Source of the DNA: Buxus sempervirens
Lineage: Eukaryota > Streptophyta > Magnoliopsida > Buxales > Buxaceae
Length of the DNA stretch: 64,000 nt
Reading direction: 5' to 3'
NCBI GenBank assembly: GCA_947561395.2
Contig: OX387183.1
Coordinates: forward strand, 58,697,915 to 58,761,914
This document shows, one piece after another, positions 36,372 through 46,372 of the stretch. The notes beneath the pieces were generated by a model. That model saw only the letters and a program-made list of their open reading frames with translations. It did no database searches and was not told where the DNA came from. Positions within the stretch are counted from its first letter, which is position 1. Every line of letters begins with the position of its first letter. The translations under genes were made by a program, and so were the position numbers.

Positions 36372-39300
36372 TTACAAAGAAGTGTTTAAAATTGCAGAAT
36401 GAATACGGTCAAAAGACTCTTGAGCAGACCGTTTTTCTTCAACCAAAGTGGACCAAAGCAGAAAGGAACCTCGAGCCAACTCTATCTCCGATTTCAGCTC
36501 GTGGGAGATTTCAACACACTGATGGGTCTTTTCCTTCAAGGTATCATTAACAGCTTTATTCGTACGAAGAAGTTCCTCCCGTTGATTTGCAAGATCAGAT
36601 CTCTTAGACTGTAACTCCGCAATTTGACAGTCAACCTCCGTAATATTATCATCGATGACATTAGTGCGGTGGACCGTTTCAGTATACTGATGATGACAAA
36701 TCTCGCGCTCATTCCTCAACTGTTGCAAAAGTTGGTATCGGCCATCAACAGAATCGGCCGTATTACTCAGTTCATATAGCTTGGCCGAAAGATGGTCAAA
36801 AACAACTTTATAAGAGTAAAGGAGAGTAAGTTGAGAGAACACCAATTTTACGTCAGGCGATACAGAAGAGAGACCCCGAAGCTTCGCTGCCAATGCTACC
36901 ACACGGGTAAGAGTTTCTTCTGAAATGCCAACTATGCCCGGAGTAAGGAGGCGGATAATCTCCGATCGGATACTTGTTGGAGATAAAGATGAGGGCTCAG
37001 ATGGACTATCCGACAGAAGATTAGAACAGACATCATTCAAAATAACATCCAATCGGCCATGCCCATCATCAGAGAGTAATCCCGCAACAGGAGAAAGTCC
37101 CGGAACAAGAGATGAACTGGCGCTCCCCAATTCGACAAGCGTTTGCTTTGGCCGATCAATATCACCTTCCGCTACTATAGCAGAAGAACCTGGGGGAATA
37201 TCGGTCAAGGCAGAAGGGCCTGGAGGAATATTAGTCCCAATGGAAGCAGTAGACATTGCAGTCTCAACTACCGAAGGGGCAGCGCTCTGTTCATACCCAG
37301 GAGGTAATTCGGGAGAAGAACTTCTTTCTGAAGAATCCTCTCGAATGGATAAATGCTCCTGACCTTCAGGAAGTGCTAAAGGAACTTCTACAATGACACT
37401 ACCAGGAAAATCTAGTGTTTCAACAGGACCAACGAAGTCGGCCGGGTAAAAAACAGACGTAGGATCAACAACTGGATCCAAAGAAGATTCCATGACATTG
37501 GAAGAAAAAGCAGTTGGACCCGAGGAACTCAAAACCTAGAAGAATGAAGTGTCAGAAGAAAAAATAAAAAGAAGAATGGTCAATGAAGATTCAGTACCTT
37601 CCGAGAACGCCATCGTAATGGGACATCATCGGGATCTTCATCAAGATCTTCATATGGAACAATCGAAACAGGGCATTCTACTGACAAAGCCTCATCCTCG
37701 GCCAATTCCCTTGAAGGGGAAGAATAAGTCTCCAAAGCTAGAGACGGTACTTCACCTGGTGACAGAATAGCTAGATTAATGTCACATGAATAGAAAACAA
37801 GGGAGTAGAGAATATACCTTCTTGGATCGGTGCAGGCAAAGAATCAAACGGTCCAGCCTCCAAAGCTAGAGGCGGTACTTCACCTAGTGACAGAATAACT
37901 GAATTAGTATTGTGCGCACGTCGTGCCGGTGCGAGGGCACGCGCGAAAGCGAGGGGAGAATTAGGGGGCTAAGAGTCGCCACTGCCTGACGGGGTGCAGG
38001 CAGACACCTGGATGCCCTAAGGATTCTATTTTGGTCTGCGGCTTGAGATTCTGGGAAAGGGCTCGGTTACGGTCCGGGGAAGTCGGTAGACACCCCGGTC
38101 CGCCCCGTCGGTTTGACGGGTCCCTTGGGTTTCCTAGTTTGTGAGTTGACTCAATTCTAAATTTACCCCACTTCTATGCCAGCATGCACATTTTATTGGT
38201 CTAGGTGGGGACCACTAAGACAGTGTGGGTCCCCTTTTATTTTATTTGATTTTATCTTTTTATCCAGGTGATGTTGGTTTGACGTGGACCCCGTTGGAAG
38301 GCCCACAAGATTCCAATTTGGGCTTTAGTGAAAGCTCAAGTCCCATTTGGGGTTACGTTGGATAACCCTGCTTATTGGATTTGGTTATTTGGTTTGGGGG
38401 TTGACTAATTACACAAAATTGGTGGGTTTATTGGGCTTAAACGTAGAACGGTTGTGGTTTGGCTTCGACCGCACATGCGGTACGGTTTAGGCCAAACCGC
38501 TCTGTGTGTGCGGTTCAGGCCCAGAAAACCCAAAAGGCAGAAAATACCAGGTGGGGCTGTGTTCGTCTACCTCTCGAGGGTCTTTACGAACTTCTGTGGG
38601 TCTCTAAATAGACCCACAGTGGCTCAAATGCTCCATTTTTGGCTCAAGAACCTGCTTTGTTCGCTCATCCATACATATACCCATTCGATCAAGTCACGAA
38701 CAAATACGTGAACTAAACCAAACAGCAGCGATCAGGCATGATTACTAGCATGCTAGAAAAAAAGGAAACAAAAGCACTCCCAAGCTGGGAGACACACAAA
38801 TATGCCCGAAATATGCTCATTTTCATTTATGACAAACAAGATTCCATGGGAAACATTACCTTGGGGTTAAGACCCTGGAGTGAGGTGTGTTGAAGCTCCT
38901 TGAGGCAAAGGAGGTGGCTGGAGCTCCTCCCTTCAATACCAACAACAAGCTCCTCCTTCTTCAAGCTTCTAGGATGAGGTAGAAGGGCTTACAGGAGGGC
39001 AAGATGGGCTTTAGATGGGGCTTGGGGGACTTAGGAAGCCAAGAGGGCTTGAAAGAGGGGGGTTTCGGATCAGAGGGTGTGGGGGAGAAGAAGTGGGAAT
39101 CAACCCAAAAAAAGCCAGCCCCTGTCCAGAGTTCGGGTTTGCTATTTATAGAAAACAGGGACAAAACCGCACATACAGTGCGGTTTATGTGCAATTTGGT
39201 CAAAACCGCACAGTAGGTACGGTTTGGTCTAAACTGCAGGGTATGTGCGGTTTGGCAACGTCTTTTCAGCAATCATTAGGGGACAAACTGCGCAGGCGCA

Positions 39301-40856
39301 GACTGACGCGCCATGCAACCGTACTGTATGTGCGGTTGACTTTTCGGCGCCGCTTGCTCTGATTGGCTCGCGAGGGCGGTGGCCGAAAAAGTCAACCGCA
39401 CTTCATATGCGGGTTGCTTCGCAACCGCATATGCTGTGCGGTTGTTTTCTCTCCACTTTTGGCTTGAGTTGACGGTTGAGGCGACTCAGTCGCCCACTTG
39501 GACGAATCATGCTCCTCCAATTTTTATTATTTCCCATTTATCTTGGCATATTTTGGTTTGATCAAAATTTGGGTGCTTACAAGTATCAAGTGGATCAGAA
39601 ACAAGGAAATTAAGAAGATACCTTCTTGGATCGACGCAGCCAAAGATTCCATCAAACCCAATCTTTCGAGATAATAATCGGCCGAATAACGGCAGATTTT
39701 AGTCCACAAAGAAGTCCACCAAACATGGAAATCAGAACGACAATTTTGATGACGAGGAAGAAAGGGAAGACGAAATTCAACAGCAATAACCCTATAAGTA
39801 TCTTCCATTTGGGCAGCTTCGGCTACAGTGACAGATGGCCGATTAATAGAACTGGTATCAATAGTAAACAGACCATCCGCATCAAGTAAGGGGATCCTCT
39901 GTTCACATTGAAATTGCCGGCATACACAATTTGGCAAGTATACCTCAAACCCCGGTTTCTTGTTGATTGACTTCACAGCATAATTCAAATTTCGAGCCGT
40001 CAGAAAACTGGCCCAGATAAGATGCTGCTCATCAGTTATGGTATAACCCATAGAAAGGAAACCGGGAGCATTTGCGGAAACTCTAAAAGGAGGAGTGGGA
40101 AAATGACGAAGACCAAAAAAGAAACGAAAACACTCGAGAAAGGAGAGAACAATAGGAGTAGCAGCCGAACAGGCATAGCCACCAAACTCAGAAGGCATAT
40201 TGGAAGGAATCGGCACCCGAGCATAAAACTGAGATGGAAAGTAATGATAAGCCCAAAATTGAAGAAACCACAATGGCCCCCCAGGATTTTGAAAGGTGCC
40301 ATGAACGAACTCTTGAAGTGAACGGTACAAAACCGATAAAAAATAAGGAGCGAGGGCAACTTCATACTCGCCCAGAATCAGCTTCACCAATGAATAATAC
40401 TCTTTGGTAACTGCTTGAGCCTTGGGACAGAATACGAAATTACAGAAGAAATAAAGGAGAAAGTAGAAGTGTTCCACTTCATCTTCATGGGCTGGAGGTT
40501 GGAGTCGGGCACAGTCCTTGATATAGGACCGATAAGAAGTACGGATCAATTTCGGTGGGGACTCGCTCTCTGATGGTGGAGGTTCGTTCTCTGACAAAAC
40601 AATCCCCTTCTGTCGAAGAGATCCCGCCTTCTTAGAAGCCTTTTTCTTCTTCGTTGGGGGTTGCTTTATTTTCTTTTCTACCTCTTTTCCCTTGTCACCA
40701 ACGTCTATCGGAGGTAAATGATGGTAATCCTTAAGATCTGCCATACCAACCCGAATCTCATGACCAGTCGCGAAGAAGCCAGTAATAAAGCAGACATCCA
40801 TGATAGTGGGAGTCATCGGCCCACCAGGTTGTGTTACATGAAGAGAATCCTTCAGC
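36372..40856 (-). CDS. Antisense plant-mobile-domain gene A (5'-truncated, multi-exon, open)
   Basis: Minus-strand exons 40856-39622, 37883-37818, 37755-37598 and 37535-36372 have GT-AG junctions and join in phase without a stop to a C-terminus at 36372, about 874 codons. GPMTPTIMDVCFITGFF near 40820-40770 marks the plant mobile domain, with FLQFWAYHYFP farther on, matching gene B. The last exon has a Ser/Pro-rich linker and a long coiled coil. A solo LTR (37911-39581) sits in the first intron. The 66-bp second exon is a near copy of sequence flanking the exon junctions. No start codon exists: upstream of 40856 is a splice-acceptor-like CAATACAG, and the 5' part of the domain is missing. Whether it is expressed is unknown. 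Confidence 0.75.
37911..39581 (-). mobile_element. Solo LTR, family Y, copy 2 (short form, inverted)
   Basis: 1671 bp. On the + strand it starts TGTGCGCACG and ends GGGTGCTTACA, with the perfect 5-bp duplication AGTAT (37906-37910 and 39582-39586). It is inserted in the first intron of antisense gene A, in the same direction as that gene. Its + strand left end, from about 37911 to 38330, matches the 3' part of the long family Y copy. The rest differs and is rich in ACCGCACA/TGTGCGGT motifs. A TATAAATA box on its own strand lies at about 39150-39143. Confidence 0.9.
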
Positions 40857-41155
40857 CTGTATTGCACAAATAAAGAGCAAATATTCTAGAATCAGCTTAG
40901 AGTCTTGAGCACACTAATGAGATGTAAGTTCAAAACTCCTAACCCAAAACAAAAGGATTGTAAAAATTCTGTGTACATGGAAGTGCGCACACACACACAT
41001 ACAAAGCCTCAATGTAAGTATATATAATGAACAAATTATTTGCAAAATGCTCCAAGAGAAATTTAACAGCAACTTGGTGCTGGGCGGTTCACATAAACAT
41101 CCATTAAAACCAAAATTTTAAAACAGAAGAGAGGAATGGAAGGCATTCTACTTAC

Positions 41156-41607
41156 TTGTTTCCCCTAATTTTGAACCAGGTCTCAGCACACTGTTTGTGA
41201 GCAGCAGCCAGATCATCCTTGCAAGAACAGCCCAATTCAATGGGAATTCCAGACTCCTGGTTAGTATTCTCCAAGCTGAGATGACAAATCCTGCAGTCCC
41301 TCTCCACTTTAGCTAAATGTACCTTAATCTCAGGAACCCCACTTTCCAAATCTACCTCTCCGGAACAATCAGAAGATAAGGAGTTCTTGGGCAGCTCCAA
41401 AACCCCACCAATTTCAGAATCCGAGACGCATGAAAATGTATTTTCATCGTAAGACCCACCAGTAGCAGACTCTAACGGCGAGTGCCACGACTGGTTATCA
41501 GAATCGGAGAGGCAAATACTCCCATCTCTACCCCCGTCGCTTACTGAAACGGAATGACGACGATCCCCTTCTCTTACATCAGCATAAGGCTTCTCTATGG
41601 TTGCCAT
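41156..41607 (-). pseudogene. First exon of a RING-CH (MARCH-type) zinc finger gene, remainder absent
   Basis: Start ATG at 41607 (MATIEKPYADV). The frame is open for 150 codons to a splice donor GTAAGT after AACAA, in phase 2. A Ser-rich acidic N-terminus precedes CRICHLSLE, then ELGCSCKDDLAAAHKQCAETW. That is the first two-thirds of the C4HC3 RING-CH domain of membrane-type E3 ligases. The final Cys pair and any membrane segments should lie in later exons, but within 300 bp the sequence passes into the antisense mobile-domain gene of the Tat element, and no further RING exon is seen down to laccase L2. I therefore call it a truncated host gene, or one whose later exons have been displaced. 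Confidence 0.75.
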
Positions 41608-42529
41608 TACTGAACCAGAACCAGAAACTTCGCGTGAAGGCAGTACGCGGGTTAGAAGTCCGGGCAAGAGTCAGAGCACGAAAACTCGCAAACGTGAAGC
41701 TTTTATAGAGCTTCCATTCCGTGTTATTTCTTCAGGATGTGGAAAACATAGGAGGAAAAGAACAAAACAAAGCAAAACATGTCCGAGATTTTAAGATTTC
41801 TTGATTTTCAACTCTTAAACTCGCTTTCTCTCCGTTCCTGTCTGTATGTCAGTCCGTAGCAGGACTCGAAACTGAGAAAAAGCTTAAAAGGACAAAAACA
41901 GATATGCAGAGATTCATTTCTTCTCCTCGCCATGAAATAACGAGATGAAAAATGGGAACAGTAAGAGATAAAAGAATAGATTTTCCAGAAGGATTTGACG
42001 GATATACAAACAATGCTTTACAACTAGAGAGAGAGAGCTCCTTCACAAAACATGAAAAGAAAAATCCAAGAGAGAGAGAGAGAGAGCTTTACAAAAATTG
42101 CAACTTATCTTCGAATTCAGGAACACTTTTAACCGTTGCACTTCTCTACCGTGTCTGCACGCACCGGACCAGGCTGGGAACCTGTGGTTACTGACCTGAA
42201 ATTCGGGTCTCTTGGTGAAAGAGCAAATGGTTTCTTGTCTGTCTCGCCAGATAAGAATACCTGGAAAGCCTAGATTTCCACCCATGCTCAACTGAGAAGT
42301 ACATCTGGTCCCCTGATTAAGGATTTGTTATTTATTAACACACGTTTCGTGCAACAATTATTAAATTTTCAAGTATTTTTCGAATTGACATCAATATTAA
42401 TTATGCTTATTTATGGTAATGAAACTATGAAAGGATCATCAGAATTCATGTCATAAAAGATCCATCAATAATATGCCACCCACATTTACATGAATTTAGG
42501 ATAGACAATACTCAAAAGGATGTAACAAT
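41608..42529. other. Upstream region of the RING-CH exon
   Basis: No gene seen. The sequence contains short (GA)n tracts near 42027 and 42071 and becomes AT-rich after 42310. It has no counterpart elsewhere in the window and ends where the L3 duplicated block starts (42530). It probably holds the 5' UTR and promoter of the RING-CH gene. Confidence 0.5.
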
Positions 42530-42651
42530 ATCAAACATAATCGATTGAGGTTAAGGACATATATGGAGGGGATAAAAAAAACCTTTTAAATGTACATAAT
42601 TTGATTGAAATGATATGATTATCCAGATTATAGGACAAGATTTATCAATCC

Positions 42652-42860
42652 TATATATAATGGGAATAGGCTCCTTGGAAAGCTTGCCAAACAAAATGTG
42701 CAGCTTTCCAAAATAGCCCTTACAAATATATTGACAAGATTTATTAATTTAATGGTAAAATGGTCAAAACTTACAATCAGTTTTAAAAACTGTCATCTCC
42801 TCTCCCACGTTCTCTCTCTCTCCCTTCCTTCTTACACATGCAGTACTGCACGTACAATCA
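42652..42860 (+). repeat. Dispersed repeat, copy 2
   Basis: Counterpart of 2085-2290 inside the duplicated block, containing TATAATGGGAATAGGC and a CTCTCTCTCC pyrimidine run, and ending near TGCAGTACTGCACGT. Confidence 0.6.
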
Positions 42861-44488
42861 CAATTCACTTGGATAAAACATTTTCTCACTATATGGCAAC
42901 ATGTATTTGATACCATAACATTTCATATAACAAAACTTGTGGTTGGCAATTTAAAAAAAGGGAAAACATACAATTTCTAAAGTTCCAAAATCGACCAATT
43001 TATTCATTTTGCAGAAGGCAATGTTCAAGATCAAGAAAATCGCACATATGTAACAATTAAGCATAATACTGGGACTATCAATGGGTTGTGGATACGTATC
43101 CGATTTTCTCGATTTAATTGGATTTTTTTCCTACTAAATGTCGTCAAGTTGGATTCAAATCTGAATAATAGATCTGCTTACAATCGAATTGGGATTAACC
43201 CATGTTCGACCAACCTAATGCAATTGAGATGTACATATTAGTGTTGGTAATTTTAAAAAGCATAATTAAATCAACATGCTATTTAGTAGCTAGATTTATG
43301 GCGAAAATTAATAAAACCCCATTTAATCCTATTTCAGATTTATTATTGGATTGAAACAATAATCGGATTTAAACACTGATTTCATGAATACATTTGGATT
43401 CGATCGGATTCAATATAATTATATATAGCTTGCTATGAAGAATTCATCAAATATTTAATCTGATTCAGTTATCCTTAATCGGATTCGAATTTGGATCATT
43501 ATCGACCCAACCTGTTTACAGCCCCTATTTGTGCTACACAAAGAAGAACCAGTATTTAGCTGGATTGCTCCATTTTTCATCACTTTTGTTTGGACAATGA
43601 AACAGCCGTACATATCTGTGTACAAAGTCAATGTATAGTTGTGTGCTATCTATATCAAGCAATGAAACAAACGCAAGGATTAGTGTAGTTAAAGTTTGGA
43701 ATGACAACAAGTCGAGTTCAATGTGAGTTAACAGTAACGTCCCAACCGCAGTTAAACCAATTTACAGCCCAGTAGACCTCAGCCTAAATAACGCTATTGA
43801 GCTTGAACCAAAAACAAAGTTTTATGACCTCGATGATCACAACTTGAATCGATTTAAGTTTTAATTTGTTCCAATTTACCAGAAGTAGTCCGAAGATCCA
43901 CATCCCACGATAAAGACTCCTTGAGAGGATATAAAAGTCCATTTATTTTCCAACGGTTACAAACTTCAATTCGATTGATGGCCGTTTCGTAATTGGTTAG
44001 ATAAGTCCAATATGGGCTTTGATATGCTTTGTCATAATCGGGTTTTTGAATCTTACGGGCCAAAATGACCATGTGATCTGGTTGAGCCTTGAACGAATTC
44101 AACCCAAATGGCCTAAAACCTCTAAAACCTAAGAATACTAACAAACAAGCCTGGGCGCGAAAATACACGCTTCCAACTCTCCATTGTCAACTTCCTGAAC
44201 CTCAAGCTCCGACGGTAATCTCTTCTCTGACCAAACTGTAAAACGTGTTTTATTCTGACTTTTCCTCTGATCACCTCCAAAGTCATTACAAACCTAATCC
44301 TTTGGAGTTCCATACGTTTTAGCGAAGTTCAATGTAGGAGTATACATAAACATCCATTTCCCCAACCAAGACTTTGCAGTCAATTCAAACTTTGAATCAT
44401 CGCACCGGTTAATTGCTGCTCCGCGTATACTCCACAAACGTCAATCTCTCTGATCATTTTTTACGTAAGCCTTCCGTGATGATTTTGT

Positions 44489-44624
44489 CGAGTGGGCATC
44501 GTCTACAGCGGGGGCTGTAGACAGCCCCTCACATGTATGGTGTGGGACCCCCCAAATGAATGGTGGGGCCCACACCGAATGTGAGGGGCTGTTTACAGCC
44601 CCCGCTGTAGAGGATGTATGCTCG
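44489..44624. mobile_element. 136-bp palindromic MITE unique to the L3 copy
   Basis: The two arms (CGAG, then CTACAGCGGGGGCTGTAGAC, and the complement at the right) pair over most of the length around a short centre near 44553, so the element is one hairpin. The equivalent places before L1, L2 and L4 lack it. Possible flanking duplication is degenerate, so the superfamily is not assigned. Confidence 0.75.
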
Positions 44625-46310
44625 ATTTTTTCGGGGCCGGAAATTCTCATTCATTAACTTGTACCCCCATTCACAGTCGTTACGCAAGATAGTAATGAAG
44701 AAACTATGCTAGACTTAGACATATGAAGTTTGAATAATCCCATCCGATCCACATTCTTAATTGTCATTGCTTACGTGCGTAACTAGTTCACTCCAGCTAG
44801 CAAAAAAACGAAACGAAATTGTTATCCGACTTGAGAACCCGGTGTGTTTCTTGGTAGCCATCTTCTAGCAATCTGCAGGCCCAAGTTTGCTTAACCATTC
44901 AAACCATTTTCAGATTTTTCTTCTATTTCCGTGATGCTCTGCCCAATTGAACGAGAAATTTTGGTAGTCAAGGCCTAAATGTTTATGTTTTTTTATTCCT
45001 AGTACTAGTAGGCATCGCATTTTTTCTAATTTAATCCATTATTTTGTTTCATTTCCAAAAATATAATAAGAAAATCAATAGCCACATCATAAAACACATT
45101 ACCACTAAGGTAGCATGCATGTTGATTAAGTTTTTATCCAATTAAGTTCATGGGGTCATTCATGTACATGCCGTTACAACATCGATCGACAAGGATCTTT
45201 ATATTACTTTAATGGCGGCCGGGCTACTTTGAACTATATGCGGATAAATTTCACAAGTGATTATCAATCAACCTCCGGTTAGAAGCCAGAATCTACAACG
45301 AAATGGTAAGCGGTTACCAAACACAGAACGACAGAGCCAACTCCCAGACGTTAGCTCATCCCTACCTACCTGGATAACGAATTATTCAGGCCTTTTCATC
45401 AAGTCAACTTCTTTCTATTATTCATTTAACATATATCCATTTCCCCTAACATCATTCAATCCAAGAAAAGGAAAAACGTTGCTCTTCCCACTAGCACTTG
45501 GTCCAAAACCCTTTATAAATCCTGTTGGCGATTCATAAGACTTTAATTCCATTACGCAATTCACTGGGCAGATCCTGTCATATCTGACGTCCGTCCATTT
45601 AGAAAGAGAGGTCTTAGAACGTTCCGCCGGAATTTTCAGATGCAATTTTGGTCTTTTATGCTTCTGCCATTGAAAGTTTGACAAACTTGTATGAAGTAGT
45701 TGTAGAAAAATAACTTAGATGCATGCAGTAAAATTTAATGAGAAGTTCAACGGTAAATGCTTCACTAACAAGTTATTCAAAGCTCATATTTTCTCGAATA
45801 GCTTATAAGTTAGCTTGAATATATGTATATATAGCTGCATATTATGCCTTTTCTTTGTTTTTTTTTTTTTTTAAACTAACAATTTGAGCTGTGGACACTG
45901 CAATGACAGAAAGCTTTTGTAATTTATCAAAGTATAAGATCACGAACGAGACTTGGACAAAAATGACTTTCTGGGTTAGTCAAAAATACCAAATGTGAGG
46001 GGCCTGCAATTGCTTCAGCAACCGGATTTCCATGATGACTTTTTTTGTTGATAGTTAGCTGATGAACAACTGATGCTATGAGATAACGAAGGTTCTACTA
46101 ATTTATTGAATGTTAGTTTTCATGATTTCGATGGACTTACGCCGCCCTTTTGAGCTTTAACTACGCCGTCACGCAAACGTGTGAAGCCTTAAGGCTTGGC
46201 CTCCATTATTAATACCCATCTTGTTGTGCAGAATTTTCAGCAACACGGATTGAAAGATTTTGTCAATAGTTATTTAAGCACGTTCTTGGAAGAAGCCCCG
46301 AAGCCTCTAA

Positions 46311-46317
46311 TATAAAG
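46311..46317 (+). promoter_or_regulatory. TATA box of laccase L3
   Basis: TATAAAG 56 bp before the L3 start codon, in the conserved promoter segment. Confidence 0.6.
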
Positions 46318-46372
46318 GAGAGCAGCTCCTCTTTCCGTTCATCATCCCCTACTTCGCCTTCTTTCTTAGGAA

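Larger units (their letters stand above)
17430..40860 (+). mobile_element. Tat-lineage Ty3/gypsy retroelement with antisense genes, 3' LTR missing
   Basis: It begins TGTTTACACC at the broken exon 5 of laccase L2. In order it holds an LTR and leader, gag, an aspartic protease, RT with RNase H, a second RNase H domain, and integrase (order RT-RH-aRH-INT). Then come two minus-strand plant-mobile-domain genes. A second RNase H before integrase and antisense genes after it are known for the Tat lineage (Retand and Ogre relatives). Four solo LTRs totalling about 8.4 kb are nested inside, leaving about 15 kb of its own sequence. No 3' LTR or polypurine tract was found, and the right end passes into host sequence near 40860. 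Stops and shifts in gag and pol make it non-functional. Confidence 0.88.
42530..46310. other. L3 upstream block, copy of 1961-5533
   Basis: No gene seen. Closely similar to the L1 upstream block along its length. It differs by an additional segment of about 110 bp around 43530-43640 and a hairpin MITE at 44489-44624. It carries the second copy of the dispersed repeat at about 42652-42860. Confidence 0.75.

Noticed and set aside
38454-39561. Overlapping frames with CGT/HM-rich wording
   Set aside because: They are inside the short family Y solo LTR and arise from repeated ACCGCACA motifs.
41608-41667. Upstream extension of the RING-CH frame before 41607
   Set aside because: The extension has no ATG. 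The first ATG in frame is at 41607.
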